64,000 nucleotides of DNA from Neorhizobium galegae bv. orientalis str. HAMBI 540 (GTDB taxonomy: Bacteria > Pseudomonadota > Alphaproteobacteria > Rhizobiales > Rhizobiaceae), in NCBI RefSeq assembly GCF_000731315.1, contig NZ_HG938353.1, forward strand, positions 1,488,001 to 1,552,000. Direction: 5' to 3'. A program made the position numbers and the translations under genes. Every line of letters starts with the position of its first letter. The first letter of the stretch is position 1. The notes beneath the pieces were generated by a model that saw nothing but the letters and a program-made list of their open reading frames with translations, ran no database searches and was not told the origin of the DNA. Positions 16,982 to 26,592 of the stretch are shown here, piece after piece.

Positions 16982-17010
16982 TTGACTTTTATCGGCATGC
17001 CGCTTTCTAT
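16982..17010 (+). promoter_or_regulatory. Candidate promoter of the phasin gene
   Basis: TTGACT at 16982-16987 (part of CCTTGAC, the alphaproteobacterial -35 favourite) and TTCTAT at 17005-17010 with a 17-base spacer, about 32 bases before the phasin ATG at 17043. Confidence 0.55.
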
Positions 17011-17042
17011 CAGCGTCTACGAATAGAACAAAGGGACAGGCG

Positions 17043-17393
17043 ATGTTCAATTTCGATGAGGCCAATAAGAAGAGCAAGGAAGCGATGGACGGAATGCTGA
17101 AGAGCTATTCCGAGATCGCCAAGAGTTATCAGGCGATCGCCACCGAAGCGACCGACTATTCCAAGAAGTCCTTCCAGGATATGACGGGTTTCATGGAAGA
17201 GCTCGCCTCCACCCGCAGCGTCGAGGCGGCCTTCGAGCTCCAGACCAAGTACGTGAAATCGGCTTATGAAAGCTTCATTGCCGAGTCGACCAAGATCACC
17301 GACATGTATGCCGATCTCGCCAAGACGGCCTACAAGCCCTACGAAGCGCCGGTCGCCAAGTCGACCGCCGTGGTGACCGCAAACGCCGCGTAA
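17043..17393 (+). CDS. Phasin family protein
   Basis: 116 residues, almost entirely predicted helix: FDEANKKSKEAMDGMLKSYS, then QAIATEATDYSKKSFQDMTG, with a recurrent amphipathic pattern and an alanine-rich C-terminus. This is the short phasin type of Rhizobiales, which coats polyhydroxyalkanoate granules in the cytoplasm and controls their size and number. No PHA synthesis genes are in the window, so the link to storage granules rests on the family only. The gene is monocistronic: a good -35/-10 pair upstream and a strong terminator downstream. Confidence 0.88.
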   Translation: MFNFDEANKKSKEAMDGMLKSYSEIAKSYQAIATEATDYSKKSFQDMTGFMEELASTRSVEAAFELQTKYVKSAYESFIAESTKITDMYADLAKTAYKPYEAPVAKSTAVVTANAA

Positions 17394-17432
17394 CGCGCAT
17401 AGCGGCCCCTCCAAGCGACGCCTTTATCATAG

Positions 17433-17466
17433 AAGGCCGGCGGCGTTCAGCGCTGCCGGCCTTTTT
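17433..17466 (+). terminator. Rho-independent terminator after the phasin gene
   Basis: A 13-bp stem (17433-17445 with 17451-17463, core AAGGCCGGC / GCCGGCCTT, one G-T pair) and loop TTCAG, running into a T-run. Strong intrinsic terminator. Confidence 0.85.
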
Positions 17467-17643
17467 GATTCATGCCAATGCGGAAATACCCGACTTTCGG
17501 CGTGTTCCATCATCTCTTTAGCGGAATAGTGATTGCGTGGCCGCAAAGGGGGCTTAAAATCCGCGTTCAATGAACTAAGTTAGGAAGACTAAAGTCCGGC
17601 CGTTCGGCCATTCGGACGAACCCGCCGGATGACTGGGGAATGA

Positions 17644-18003
17644 ATGAAGATGATCGCACTGCCGATCTTGATGCAAGCTGAAAAGGGTGGCGACGGAGAC
17701 AACGCAAATCGCGGTACCTCGGTCATCACTCGTACGAAGCCGAAAACAAAGAAGCCAAATCTCTACCGCGTACTGCTGCTGAATGACGATTATACGCCGA
17801 TGGAGTTCGTCATCCACATTCTGGAGCGTTTCTTTCAGAAGGACAGGGAGGCAGCGACACGTATCATGCTCCACGTCCACAATCACGGCGTGGGGGAATG
17901 CGGAATATTTACATACGAAGTAGCGGAAACCAAAGTGTCCCAGGTCATGGACTTCGCCCGGCAACACCAGCATCCGCTGCAATGTGTCATGGAAAAGAAG
18001 TGA
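17644..18003 (+). CDS. clpS: ATP-dependent Clp protease adaptor ClpS
   Basis: Recognises N-degron substrates (N-terminal Leu, Phe, Tyr, Trp) and hands them to ClpAP. 119 residues: a flexible N-terminal 38 residues, then [20 protein letters not shown] with the substrate-pocket N47/D48/D49, and the HVHNHG segment that supplies the pocket histidine. The C-terminus [21 protein letters not shown] is typical. The N-terminal extension resembles the ClpS1 type of Rhizobiaceae. The TGA stop (18001-18003) lies 10 bases before the clpA start, so the pair is translationally linked. Confidence 0.95.
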   Translation: MKMIALPILMQAEKGGDGDNANRGTSVITRTKPKTKKPNLYRVLLLNDDYTPMEFVIHILERFFQKDREAATRIMLHVHNHGVGECGIFTYEVAETKVSQVMDFARQHQHPLQCVMEKK

Positions 18004-18013
18004 GGAACCCGAC

Positions 18014-20545
18014 GTGCCAACATTTTCGCCTAGTCTAGAAAAGGCGCTGCATCAGGCACTGACCTTTGCCAACGAGCGGCATCACGAATATGCCACGCTC
18101 GAGCACCTGCTTTTGGCGTTGATCGACGATGCCGATGCAGCCGCGGTCATGGGCGCTTGTAACGTCAATTTGGAAACCCTGCGCAAGACTGTCGCCGACT
18201 ATGTCGATAATGAACTTGCCAACCTGATCACCGGTTATGACGAGGATTCCAAGCCGACCTCCGGCTTCCAGCGCGTCATCCAGCGCGCCGTCATCCACGT
18301 CCAGTCCTCCGGCCGCGAGGAAGTGACCGGCGCCAACGTTCTCGTCGCGATCTTCGCGGAACGGGAAAGCCATGCGGCCTTCTTCCTGCAGGAGCAGGAA
18401 ATGACCCGCTACGACGCGGTCAACTACATTTCTCACGGCATCGGCAAGCGTGCTGGCACCTCCCAGACCCGCACGCCGCGCGGCGCCGAGGACAGCGAGT
18501 CGGAAGCCAAGCCCTCCGCTCGCGACCAGGAGGAAGGTTCGGCCAAGAAACCGCAGGATGCCCTCAAGGCCTATTGCGTCAATCTGAACGAAAAGGCCCG
18601 CGACGGCCGCATCGACCCACTGATCGGCCGCCATGCCGAAGTCAACCGGACGATCCAGGTCCTGTGCCGCCGGTCCAAGAACAACCCGCTCTACGTGGGT
18701 GATCCGGGTGTCGGCAAGACGGCGATCGCTGAAGGCCTCGCCAAGCGGATCATCGAAGGCAAGGTGCCGGAGGCGCTCGCCGACGCCACCATCTTCTCGC
18801 TCGACATGGGTACGCTGCTCGCCGGCACCCGTTATCGTGGCGACTTCGAAGAACGGCTGAAGCAGGTCGTCAAGGAACTTGAAGAGTATCCGGGTGCGGT
18901 TCTGTTCATCGACGAGATCCACACCGTCATCGGCGCCGGGGCCACTTCCGGCGGCGCGATGGATGCCTCGAACCTCTTGAAGCCGGCTCTGTCTTCGGGC
19001 GCGATCCGCTGCATCGGTTCGACCACCTACAAGGAATACCGCCAGTTCTTCGAAAAGGACCGGGCTCTGGTTCGCCGCTTCCAGAAGATCGACGTCAATG
19101 AACCGTCGATCGACGATGCGATCGAAATCATGAAGGGCCTGAAGCCCTATTTCGAGGAATACCACAAGCTTCGTTACACCAACGACGCGATCAAGGCGGC
19201 CGTCGAGCTTTCGGCTCGCTACATCTCCGACCGCAAGCTGCCGGACAAGGCGATCGACGTGATCGACGAGACCGGTGCGGCCCAGATGCTCTTGCCCGCT
19301 TCCAAGCGCCGCAAGCTGATCACGGAGAAGGAGATCGAAGTTACGATCGCCACGATGGCGCGGATCCCTGCAAAGACCGTCTCCAAGGATGACGAGATGG
19401 TTCTCGCCAACCTGGAAAAGGAACTGCGTTCGGTCGTCTATGGCCAGGATGCGGCAATCGAAGCGCTGTCGACCGCGATCAAGCTTGCCCGTGCGGGCCT
19501 GCGCGAACCGAACAAGCCGATCGGCTCCTACGTCTTTTCCGGCCCGACCGGCGTCGGCAAGACGGAAGTCGCCAAACAGCTTGCCGCCTCGCTCGGCGTC
19601 GAGATACTGCGCTTCGACATGTCGGAATATATGGAACGCCACACGGTCTCGCGGCTGCTCGGCGCACCTCCCGGCTATGTCGGCTTTGACCAGGGCGGTC
19701 TCCTGACCGATGGCGTCGACCAGCATCCGCACTCAGTGGTCCTGCTCGACGAAATCGAGAAGGCGCATCCGGATATCTACAATATCCTGCTGCAGGTCAT
19801 GGACCATGGTTCATTGACCGATCACAACGGCAAGAAGATCGACTTCCGCAACGTCATCCTGATCATGACGACCAATGCGGGCGCATCGGAAATGGCCAAG
19901 GCCGCCATCGGCTTCGGTTCGTCCAAGCGCACCGGCGAGGACGAAGAGGCGATCAACCGCCTGTTCACGCCGGAATTCCGCAACCGCCTCGATGCGATCA
20001 TCCAGTTCGCACCGCTGCCGACCGAGGTCATCCATCAGGTCGTTCAGAAGTTCGTCATGCAGCTCGAGACGCAGCTCTCGGAACGCAACGTCACCTTCGA
20101 CCTGCATCAGGACGCGATCGCCTGGCTGGCGGAAAAGGGTTACGACGAGAAGATGGGTGCCCGTCCGCTCTCTCGCGTCATCCAGGAATACATCAAGAAG
20201 CCGCTCGCCAACGAGATCTTGTTCGGCAAGCTGCGTAAGGGTGGTGTGGTCCGCGTCACGGTGGGCAAGGGCGAGGATGGCAAGGACAAGCTCGTCCTCG
20301 ACTCGATCTCCGAGGCGACCCCCGTGAAGCCGAAGCCGGAGGCCGAGGTGGAAGAGGCCGCCGAGGAAGCCGAAACCAAGGTCGTCAAGGCCAAGGCGCC
20401 GAAGAAGTCGGCGCCGAAGGACAAGGACGGCGGCCCGGCCAGGGCTCGCGCCATGGTCGATGCGGACGTGATCGCTTCGGATGACGCGCCCAAGACGCCG
20501 CCCCGCAAGGGCACCACGGTGCCGCGCGTGCCGAAGAGCAAATAA
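18014..20545 (+). CDS. clpA: ATP-dependent Clp protease ATP-binding subunit ClpA
   Basis: AAA+ unfoldase that feeds proteins to ClpP. 843 residues, starting at GTG 18014 ([15 protein letters not shown] follows), behind a GAGGA site that overlaps the clpS stop. Layout: Clp N-domain (1-145); first AAA module with Walker [10 protein letters not shown] near 229 and Walker [10 protein letters not shown]; second module with GPTGVGKTE near 511 and [13 protein letters not shown]; then a C-terminal domain. Beyond the E. coli length (758) it carries about 80 extra residues rich in Lys, Glu, Ala and Pro (from about [17 protein letters not shown]), a disordered tail common in Rhizobiaceae. Confidence 0.96.
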   Translation: MPTFSPSLEKALHQALTFANERHHEYATLEHLLLALIDDADAAAVMGACNVNLETLRKTVADYVDNELANLITGYDEDSKPTSGFQRVIQRAVIHVQSSGREEVTGANVLVAIFAERESHAAFFLQEQEMTRYDAVNYISHGIGKRAGTSQTRTPRGAEDSESEAKPSARDQEEGSAKKPQDALKAYCVNLNEKARDGRIDPLIGRHAEVNRTIQVLCRRSKNNPLYVGDPGVGKTAIAEGLAKRIIEGKVPEALADATIFSLDMGTLLAGTRYRGDFEERLKQVVKELEEYPGAVLFIDEIHTVIGAGATSGGAMDASNLLKPALSSGAIRCIGSTTYKEYRQFFEKDRALVRRFQKIDVNEPSIDDAIEIMKGLKPYFEEYHKLRYTNDAIKAAVELSARYISDRKLPDKAIDVIDETGAAQMLLPASKRRKLITEKEIEVTIATMARIPAKTVSKDDEMVLANLEKELRSVVYGQDAAIEALSTAIKLARAGLREPNKPIGSYVFSGPTGVGKTEVAKQLAASLGVEILRFDMSEYMERHTVSRLLGAPPGYVGFDQGGLLTDGVDQHPHSVVLLDEIEKAHPDIYNILLQVMDHGSLTDHNGKKIDFRNVILIMTTNAGASEMAKAAIGFGSSKRTGEDEEAINRLFTPEFRNRLDAIIQFAPLPTEVIHQVVQKFVMQLETQLSERNVTFDLHQDAIAWLAEKGYDEKMGARPLSRVIQEYIKKPLANEILFGKLRKGGVVRVTVGKGEDGKDKLVLDSISEATPVKPKPEAEVEEAAEEAETKVVKAKAPKKSAPKDKDGGPARARAMVDADVIASDDAPKTPPRKGTTVPRVPKSK

Positions 20546-20565
20546 CTCTTTCGGATGGAATTTTG

Positions 20566-20597
20566 GCGATGCCGGGCTTGTCCCGGCATCGCTGTTT
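20566..20597 (+). terminator. Rho-independent terminator after clpA
   Basis: Perfect 11-bp stem GCGATGCCGGG / CCCGGCATCGC with loop CTTGT, followed by TGTTTTC. Ends the clpS-clpA transcript. Confidence 0.85.
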
Positions 20598-20634
20598 TCA
20601 TGACTGACCGTTTCCCATACCCGCCGGAATACTT

Positions 20635-21384
20635 ATGTCTCCAGACAGTGACGATCGCAGCGCCCTATCCTGGTTTTTTACCGGCATGCGGGGGCTGCTT
20701 TCGCTTCCGGCCCTCATTCTTCTAACCTCGATCGTCGGCTTCAGCGCCTTTGCGCTGGAATCGGGCCTGACGCGTGGCGAGGCGGTGTTCATGTCGCTGG
20801 CGATCTGGGCGCTGCCGGCGCAGGTCATCCTGATCGGGACAATGGCGAGCGGCGCCAATATTGCCGCCTGCTTTCTCGCGGTGACGCTCTCCTCGATTCG
20901 CATGACGCCGATGGTCGCCTCGGTCGTCCCGGAGATGCGAACAAGGCGCACGCCGATCTGGCTGCTGCTGATCCTGTCGCATTTCATCGCCATCACGTCC
21001 TGGGTCTTTGCGATCACCACGCTTCGCAACGTGCCGCGCGAGCACCGGGCGATCTATTTCGCCGGTTTCGGCGTGACGCTGACTTTGACCGGCACGCTGG
21101 TCGTCGCGGTCTTCTACGATATCGTTTCAGCCTTTCCGCCGGCCGTCGCGGGCGTGCTCTTCTTCCTGACGCCCGTCTATTTCAACGCCTCCATCTGGGC
21201 GAGCGCGCGCCAGCCGGTGGTGCAGATAGCTTTCGTCATGGGGGTGATCCTCGGCCCGACGCTGGCGCTGGTGATCCCGCAATTCGATGTGCTGTGCGCC
21301 GGCCTCGGCGGCGGCACGACCGCCTATCTGATCGACAGGGCGCGCCGCAACAGAAAGCGTGCCGGGCAGGAGACCAGGCGATGA
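20635..21384 (+). CDS. azlC: AzlC family branched-chain amino acid exporter, large subunit
   Basis: 249 residues, about six membrane segments, with the AzlC-family start ALILLTSIVGFSAFALESGL, the conserved FMSLAIWALPAQVI and a MTPMVASVVPEM loop. AzlC works with AzlD to export branched-chain amino acids. The C-terminal tail is basic (RARRNRKRAGQETRR), consistent with a cytoplasmic end. It overlaps azlD by four bases (ATGA at 21381-21384). Substrate is inferred from the family. Confidence 0.88.
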   Translation: MSPDSDDRSALSWFFTGMRGLLSLPALILLTSIVGFSAFALESGLTRGEAVFMSLAIWALPAQVILIGTMASGANIAACFLAVTLSSIRMTPMVASVVPEMRTRRTPIWLLLILSHFIAITSWVFAITTLRNVPREHRAIYFAGFGVTLTLTGTLVVAVFYDIVSAFPPAVAGVLFFLTPVYFNASIWASARQPVVQIAFVMGVILGPTLALVIPQFDVLCAGLGGGTTAYLIDRARRNRKRAGQETRR

Positions 21385-21719
21385 TTGCCGAATACTGGAC
21401 CTTTATCGTCATCGCAGTCGCCGGTTTCCTGGCGACCGATATCTGGCGGTGGCTCGGGGTTTTTACCGGCAACCGGCTAAACGAAGACTCCGAAGCGCTT
21501 TATTGGGTGAGGGCGGTGGCGACTGCGCTAGTCATGGCCGTCACCGCAAAACTGATCGTTTTCCCGAACGGCACGCTCGCCGGTTCGCCGCTCTGGTTGA
21601 GGTTGGCGGCGGCCGGCATCGGTTTCGCCATCTTCCTGGCGACCGGCCGCAAGGTCTGGATCGGCGTTGCGGTGCCGATGACGCTGCTTGTTGCCGGTCT
21701 CTGGTGGGTCGGCTTTTAG
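21381..21719 (+). CDS. azlD: AzlD family branched-chain amino acid exporter, small subunit
   Basis: 112 residues, mostly hydrophobic, with four likely membrane segments (FIVIAVAGFLATDIWRWLGV, then VRAVATALVMAVTAKLIV, then LRLAAAGIGFAIFLATGR and a last segment ending LWWVGF). AzlD is the small partner of AzlC. The start overlaps the azlC stop by four bases, so both are made from one transcript. The next gene lies convergently 5 bp away. Confidence 0.87.
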   Translation: MIAEYWTFIVIAVAGFLATDIWRWLGVFTGNRLNEDSEALYWVRAVATALVMAVTAKLIVFPNGTLAGSPLWLRLAAAGIGFAIFLATGRKVWIGVAVPMTLLVAGLWWVGF

Positions 21720-21724
21720 AAAGC

Positions 21725-22156
21725 TTAATTGCCCAATTCGCCGATGATCTTCTCGGCATTCGCCGCGAGTACTTCATTGTTTTCCATCTGGCCCGAATGG
21801 GGTTTCAACGGCTGTCCCTCGTAGCGCGGGACGACGTGGAAATGCAGATGGTACACGGTCTGTCCGGCGGCCGGTTCGTTGAACTGGATGACGGTGATGC
21901 CGTCCGCCTCGAAGGCTTGCCTGGCAGCTCTGGCGAGCTTCTGCACCACCGGGATGACCTTCGAAAGCACGGCAGGATCGGCATCGAGAATATTGCGCGA
22001 CGGGGCTTTCGGGAGCACCAGCAGGTGACCGGGCGACTGCGGCATGACATCCATGAAGGCAAGCGTATCGGCATCCTCATAGACCCTATGGCACGGGATC
22101 TCGCCGCGCAGGATTTTTCCGAAGATGTTGTTGCTGTCGTAAGCCTGGCCGCTCAT
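21725..22156 (-). CDS. HIT family protein (histidine-triad nucleotide hydrolase)
   Basis: 143 residues starting at ATG 22156, which has AGGAGAGGA upstream. The histidine triad H103-L-H105-F-H107 lies in VYHLHFHVVPRYEG, and the N-terminal IFGKILRGEIPCHRVYED and HLLVLPK are typical of the HINT branch. HIT proteins hydrolyse nucleoside phosphoramidates or related AMP conjugates; the physiological substrate is not known. Last gene of the apparent ridA / GDPD / FemAB-like / HIT operon, 44 bp after the FemAB-like gene; a short hairpin (GGCCCG / CGGGCC, 22182-22200) lies in the gap. Confidence 0.92.
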   Translation of the reverse strand: MSGQAYDSNNIFGKILRGEIPCHRVYEDADTLAFMDVMPQSPGHLLVLPKAPSRNILDADPAVLSKVIPVVQKLARAARQAFEADGITVIQFNEPAAGQTVYHLHFHVVPRYEGQPLKPHSGQMENNEVLAANAEKIIGELGN

Positions 22157-22200
22157 CGCGATGTCCTCTCCTTGTTTTGCCGGCCCGATCTTTCCGGGCC

Positions 22201-23397
22201 CTAATCCTGTTCCTGCTGGCGTTCGCCCTTGCGGAACGGGCTGTGCTCGGCGAGATATTCCGTCATCTGCTCCACGTCTTCGCGCTCGTGTTCCAGATAG
22301 TCGGCAATCGCGCGCCTCAGCCCCGCATGGGCGATATAGTGCATCGAATGGGTGGTGACAGGCAGGTACCCGCGGGCCAGCTTGTGTTCCCCTTGCGCGC
22401 CCGCCTCGACGCGCTTCAAGCCCTTGGCGAGTGCGAAATCGATCGCCTGATGGTAGCAAACCTCGAAATGCAGGAAGGGATGGTCCTCGACACAACCCCA
22501 GTGGCGTCCGTAGAGCGCGTCCCCGCCGATGAAGTTGATCGCGCCGGCGACGTATTTCCCCTCGCGTTTGGCCATCACCAGCAGGATGTCTTCGGGCATG
22601 CGCTCGCCGATCAGCGAATAGAATTTTCGCGTCAGGTAAGGCCGGCCCCATTTGCGACCGCCGGTGTCCATGTAGAATTCGAAAAACTGGTCCCAGATGT
22701 CCTCGGTGAGGTCCTTGCCGGTCAGCCAATCGATCGAAATACCGTTTTCCAGGGCCGAGCGCCGTTCCTTCTTCAGGGCTTTGCGTTTGCGCGAGGCGAG
22801 CGTTTCGAGGAAGGCGTCGTGGTTCTCGTAGCCTTCGTTGATGAAATGGAACTGCTTGTCGGTGCGGTGCAGGTAGTCGGCCTCTTCGAAAGCGGCGACC
22901 TGGTCCTCCGCGACGAAGGTCACATGTGCGGAAGAGATGCCGAGTTGGCGTGTCACCTCCTGGAGACCGGCCGCCAGCGTCAGTTCGGTCGAATCCCTGT
23001 CGTAACCTTCGCAGACGAGCAGGCGCGGCCCGCTCGCCGGCGTGAACGGCACGGTGCATTGCAATTTGGGATAATAACGCCCGCCGGCGCGCTCGAACGC
23101 GTCGGCCCAGCCGTGATCGAAGACGTATTCGCCCTGGCTATGGCTTTTCAGATAACCGGGCACCGCGCCGATCAGCGTGCCCTTGTCGTCTTCGAGGAGA
23201 AGGTGATGGCCGAGCCAGCCGGTCTTGGCGGTGGCGGAGCTCGATTCCTCCAGCGCCGAGAGAAAGGCGTGCGACAGGAACGGATTGTAGGGCGTTTCCG
23301 AAGAGGAGGACTTGGAAGTGCCCGAAAGGCGCGACCAGCTTGCCGGGCTGATCGCGCAGAGGGATTTTTCGATGCGGATGGTAAGATTGCCGGTCAT
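22201..23397 (-). CDS. FemAB-like GNAT acyltransferase (peptidogalycan-biosynthesis / COG3146 type)
   Basis: 398 residues. The N-terminal half has NPFLSHAFLSALEESSSA and HGWADAFERAGGRYYPKLQC; the C-terminal half has HFEVCYHQAIDFALAKGLKR and VEAGAQGEHKLARGYLPV. These blocks identify the conserved proteobacterial family annotated as peptidogalycan biosynthesis or N-acetyltransferase, structurally like FemAB two-domain GNAT enzymes. The true reaction is not established. It sits 8 bp after the GDPD gene and shares its direction. Confidence 0.85.
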   Translation of the reverse strand: MTGNLTIRIEKSLCAISPASWSRLSGTSKSSSSETPYNPFLSHAFLSALEESSSATAKTGWLGHHLLLEDDKGTLIGAVPGYLKSHSQGEYVFDHGWADAFERAGGRYYPKLQCTVPFTPASGPRLLVCEGYDRDSTELTLAAGLQEVTRQLGISSAHVTFVAEDQVAAFEEADYLHRTDKQFHFINEGYENHDAFLETLASRKRKALKKERRSALENGISIDWLTGKDLTEDIWDQFFEFYMDTGGRKWGRPYLTRKFYSLIGERMPEDILLVMAKREGKYVAGAINFIGGDALYGRHWGCVEDHPFLHFEVCYHQAIDFALAKGLKRVEAGAQGEHKLARGYLPVTTHSMHYIAHAGLRRAIADYLEHEREDVEQMTEYLAEHSPFRKGERQQEQD

Positions 23398-23405
23398 GCT
23401 CTGCT

Positions 23406-24143
23406 TTACAGGGAGGGGGAGGAAACCTCCCGCGGATCAAAACCTTCGAAGGTCATCTGGTCTGCATATTTATAGGTATGTTCGCGGCCGTTTGCATCCC
23501 TCACGGTCCAGGTAATGACCGGAATTCCGGTCGCCCTCTGGGCTGTGATGAACGTGTTCGGCAGGTGGGGGTAGTGGTAGGAAATGAAGTCGAGGCCGAG
23601 CTGCATGGCCTCGTCGTGCTCGAAGAATTCCTCCGGCTTGTCGCCCATGGCGGTGAGGCCAAGCGGGTAGGGCGAACCGGCATTTTTAAGGTCACGCAGG
23701 ATGTGGTAGTCGAAGCTCATCAGCGCCACCTTGCCCTGATAACCTTCGAGGACCTCGAGCACCGCCTCGGCGAATCCGTCATCGTCGCCGTCGCCTTCGC
23801 GTCCCTTGACCTCGATCACCAGAGGCACCTTGCCGGCGACAAGGGCAAGCATCTGCTTCAGCGTCGGCACCTTGTCCTTGGTCGCACCGACCGAAAGCAT
23901 GCCGAGTTCGGCTGAGGTCTTTTCGCGGATATCGCCCTTGATGCCACAGAGCCGTTCGAGATCGTGATCGTGGAAGATCACCGGCACGCTGTCGGAGGCA
24001 AGCTGCACGTCGCATTCGATCGCAAAGCCGGCCTCGACCGCGCGGGAAAACGCCGACAGGGTGTTTTCCCAGACCTGCTGGTTCATGTCGTGATAGCCAC
24101 GATGGGCGACCGGAAGGTCTTTGATCCAGGTGGCGTCGGTCAT
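23406..24143 (-). CDS. Glycerophosphodiester phosphodiesterase
   Basis: Hydrolyses glycerophosphodiesters to glycerol-3-phosphate and alcohol. 245 residues with all key GDPD residues: H14-R15 (AHRGYHD), E26-N27 (WENTLSAF), E43 and D45 (IECDVQ), H58-D59 (FHDHDLERL) and later VIEVKG. No signal peptide, so cytoplasmic, like the E. coli UgpQ type. The start ATGA overlaps the ridA stop by four bases. Confidence 0.93.
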   Translation of the reverse strand: MTDATWIKDLPVAHRGYHDMNQQVWENTLSAFSRAVEAGFAIECDVQLASDSVPVIFHDHDLERLCGIKGDIREKTSAELGMLSVGATKDKVPTLKQMLALVAGKVPLVIEVKGREGDGDDDGFAEAVLEVLEGYQGKVALMSFDYHILRDLKNAGSPYPLGLTAMGDKPEEFFEHDEAMQLGLDFISYHYPHLPNTFITAQRATGIPVITWTVRDANGREHTYKYADQMTFEGFDPREVSSPSL

Positions 24144-24610
24144 GCTTCGATCTCGATGATGGCTTCGATTTCGACGGAGGCGTTGAACGGCAGCGCCGCC
24201 ATGCCAACGGCGGCGCGCGCATGCTTGCCGGCGTCGCCGAGAACATTGGCGATCAAGTTCGATGCGCCGTTGGTGACGATATGCTGTTCGGTAAAGCCGG
24301 GCGCCGAGGCGACAAAGCTCGAAAGCTTGACCACCCGCTTGATCCGGCCGAGATCGCCGTCCAATGCCGCCTTCGCCTGGGCGAGGATATTGATGGCGCA
24401 GAGTTCCGCAGCACGGCTGGCCGCCGGCACGTCGACATCCGCCCCCACAAGGCCTGTAACAGCCACCTTGCCATTTTCGTTCGGCAATTGGCCGGAGATG
24501 AACAGCAGGTTGCCCGTGATCACATAGGGCAGATAATTGGCAGCGGGTGCGGCCGCGACGGGGAGTTCGATCCCCAGTTCCTTCAGGCGGCCTTCGATGG
24601 CTTCGGTCAT
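24140..24610 (-). CDS. RidA / YjgF family enamine deaminase
   Basis: 156 residues, family signatures ANYLPYVITGNLLFISGQLP, then VVKLSSFVASAPGF and a C-terminal ARAAVGMAALPFNASVEIEA. RidA proteins hydrolyse reactive enamine/imine intermediates of PLP enzymes; some members have other roles. The catalytic arginine of true RidA appears to be in HARAAVG (about residue 132), consistent with deaminase activity, though the surroundings differ from E. coli RidA. First gene of the minus-strand operon, with GGGAG before the ATG. Confidence 0.88.
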   Translation of the reverse strand: MTEAIEGRLKELGIELPVAAAPAANYLPYVITGNLLFISGQLPNENGKVAVTGLVGADVDVPAASRAAELCAINILAQAKAALDGDLGRIKRVVKLSSFVASAPGFTEQHIVTNGASNLIANVLGDAGKHARAAVGMAALPFNASVEIEAIIEIEA

Positions 24611-24720
24611 TTTCGACTCCCGTTTTGTTGTAAATTCTTCAAAAATCCTGCATCAAGGCCTTAGCTTGGTCAGATGGCGTTCTTATAACATCCCCGACTG
24701 AGTCCAACAGGAGAATGTGA

Positions 24721-25566
24721 ATGTTGCGAATGAGCCTCGGGGTGATCCTTGCCGGCGGTCTGAGCCTTGCGGCTGCCACCTCCGCGGACGCGACTACCGA
24801 CGGTGCCGCCCGGCTGCTCGTCCCGCATCGCGCCATTTACGACCTGAAGCTCAAGAATGCCTCGGAACGTTCCGGCATCGAAGGCATGTTCGGCCGCATG
24901 GTCTATGAGTTCACCGGCTCGGCCTGCACCGGTTTTTCCACCAATTTCCGGCTGGTCACCAAGATCGACACGGGCGAGGAGACGCGCCTCAGCGACCAGC
25001 AGACCACGACCTTCGAGGACATGGCCGCAAACCAGTTCCATTTCGAGACCAAGTCCTTCACCGACGAGCAGCTCGACAAGCAGCTGACCGGCGATGCGTC
25101 GATCGCCGACAAGGGCGTCAAGGTGGCAATTACCCAGCCCGACGGCCGCGAGATCGACCTGCCGGCGAGCGATTTTCCGACCAGCCATATGCTGGACGTC
25201 ATCGCGAATGCCAAGCAGGGTAAGAACTTCTTCGAGGCGCGGGTCTTCGACGGTTCGGAAAACGGCGACCAGGCGCTCCTGACGACGACGGTGATCGGCA
25301 AGTCGCAGACGGTGCAGAAGGACGATGTGGATGCCGACAAGGCGGGCGAGTTCGCAAAGACGCCCTATTGGCCGGTGACGATCGCCTATTTCAACGAAAA
25401 TGCCGCCGGCGATCCCACCCCGGTCTACAATATGTCGTTCAAGCTCTACGAAAACGGCATCACCCGCGATCTCACTATGGATTACGGCGACTTCGTGCTG
25501 TCCGGCAGCCTGGTCAAACTGGAGCTCCTGAAACCGCAGGATCCGTGCCCCGCGCCGGCGAAATAG
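24721..25566 (+). CDS. eipB: Cell-envelope integrity protein EipB (DUF1849)
   Basis: 281 residues with a Sec signal peptide (to about residue 24, SADA/TTDG). The mature part starts LVPHRAIYDLKLKNASERS and continues with GMFGRMVYEFTGSACTGFST and FDGSENGDQ, the pattern of the DUF1849 family, renamed EipB after the Brucella abortus periplasmic protein. That protein folds as a beta-spiral and supports envelope integrity together with TPR protein EipA/TtpA-type partners (established for Brucella). Cysteines are seen at SACTGF and PQDPCPAP, which may form a disulfide as in EipB. It is divergent from the ridA operon. Confidence 0.87.
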   Translation: MLRMSLGVILAGGLSLAAATSADATTDGAARLLVPHRAIYDLKLKNASERSGIEGMFGRMVYEFTGSACTGFSTNFRLVTKIDTGEETRLSDQQTTTFEDMAANQFHFETKSFTDEQLDKQLTGDASIADKGVKVAITQPDGREIDLPASDFPTSHMLDVIANAKQGKNFFEARVFDGSENGDQALLTTTVIGKSQTVQKDDVDADKAGEFAKTPYWPVTIAYFNENAAGDPTPVYNMSFKLYENGITRDLTMDYGDFVLSGSLVKLELLKPQDPCPAPAK

Positions 25567-25781
25567 CCGTCCTCTGTCAATTGCCGGTCACGGGCTGGTC
25601 CGCTGAGGGAATTTCCGGCAAAAGCACTTGCTTTTGCGGCAAATCGAATGTATGGGCAGCCGCATTCCACACGTAAGGCATGGGATTGTCCGGGAGAAAT
25701 CCGGACTGTTCCGCCCGGTGGCATTCTCGAAGAGAGTGCTGTTCGCCTTGCGGAGGTTCAACCGGAAAAGGATAACAAGGC
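25567..25781 (+). promoter_or_regulatory. Leader/promoter region of rpsB
   Basis: 215 bp between eipB and rpsB. A hairpin with an 8-bp stem GCAAAAGC / GCTTTTGC and loop ACTT lies at 25618-25637; it is not followed by a T-run and so is at best a weak terminator. The rest should include the rpsB promoter and leader; ribosomal protein leaders often mediate feedback control, but I cannot assign a known S2 leader here. Confidence 0.4.
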
Positions 25782-26555
25782 ATGGCATTGCCCGATTTCT
25801 CTATGCGCCAGCTTCTCGAAGCAGGCGTTCACTTCGGACACCAGACTCACCGCTGGAACCCGAAGATGAAGCCGTACATCTTCGGCGACCGTAACAACAT
25901 CCACATCATCGACCTGGCCCAGACCGTTCCGATGCTGTCGCGCGCCCTTCAGGTCGTGTCCGACACCGTCGCCCGCGGCGGCCGCGTTCTGTTCGTCGGC
26001 ACCAAGCGCCAGGCGTCCGAACTGATCGCTGACTCGGCCAAGCGTTCGGCCCAGTATTACGTCAACTCCCGCTGGCTCGGCGGCATGATGACCAACTGGA
26101 AGACCATTTCGAACTCGATCCAGCGCCTGCGCAAGCTCGACGAAATCCTGAACTCGGAACAGTCCGGCTACTCCAAGAAGGAACGCCTGAACCTCGAGCG
26201 CGAACGCGAAAAGCTGGACAAGGCTCTCGGCGGTATCCGCGACATGGGCGGCACTCCGGACCTGATGTTCATCATCGACACCAACAAGGAAAAGATCGCC
26301 ATCGACGAAGCCAAGCGCCTGGGCATCCCGGTCGTTGCTATCATCGATTCGAACTGCGATCCGGACCTCATCGATTACCCGATCCCGGGCAATGACGACG
26401 CATCGCGCGCTATCGCTCTCTACACCGACCTGATCGCTCGCGCCGCCATCGACGGCATCGCGCGCCAGCAGGGCGCTTCGGGCCGCGACATCGGCGCATC
26501 TGCCGAAGCTCCGATCGAGCCGGCGCTCGAAGGCGAAGCAGAAGCAGAAGCCTAA
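25782..26555 (+). CDS. rpsB: 30S ribosomal protein S2
   Basis: Component of the small ribosomal subunit near the S1-binding platform. 257 residues starting [20 protein letters not shown], the invariant S2 opening, with [30 protein letters not shown] and [12 protein letters not shown] also conserved. Codon use is strongly biased to GC-ending preferred codons, fitting high expression. It starts the rpsB-tsf-pyrH-frr run, an order conserved in bacteria. The C-terminal tail (about 20 residues, acidic, Ala/Glu-rich) is longer than in E. coli. Confidence 0.98.
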   Translation: MALPDFSMRQLLEAGVHFGHQTHRWNPKMKPYIFGDRNNIHIIDLAQTVPMLSRALQVVSDTVARGGRVLFVGTKRQASELIADSAKRSAQYYVNSRWLGGMMTNWKTISNSIQRLRKLDEILNSEQSGYSKKERLNLEREREKLDKALGGIRDMGGTPDLMFIIDTNKEKIAIDEAKRLGIPVVAIIDSNCDPDLIDYPIPGNDDASRAIALYTDLIARAAIDGIARQQGASGRDIGASAEAPIEPALEGEAEAEA

Positions 26556-26564
26556 AGCTCGGAT

Positions 26565-26592
26565 GGAGCGGCCTGGCCGCTCCTCCTTTCTG
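26565..26592 (+). terminator. Probable terminator after rpsB
   Basis: Stem GGAGCGG / CCGCTCC with loop CCTGG, followed by TCCTTTCT, ten bases after the rpsB stop. A second hairpin, AGGCCAG / CTGGCCT at 26604-26629, follows. Together they suggest that rpsB and tsf transcripts are at least partly separated. Confidence 0.6.

Noticed and set aside
17560..17643. Small inverted repeats before clpS (GGCC-GTTC-GGCC inside GTCC/GGAC)
   Set aside because: Stems are only 4 bp each and partly unpaired; too weak to call a regulatory element.
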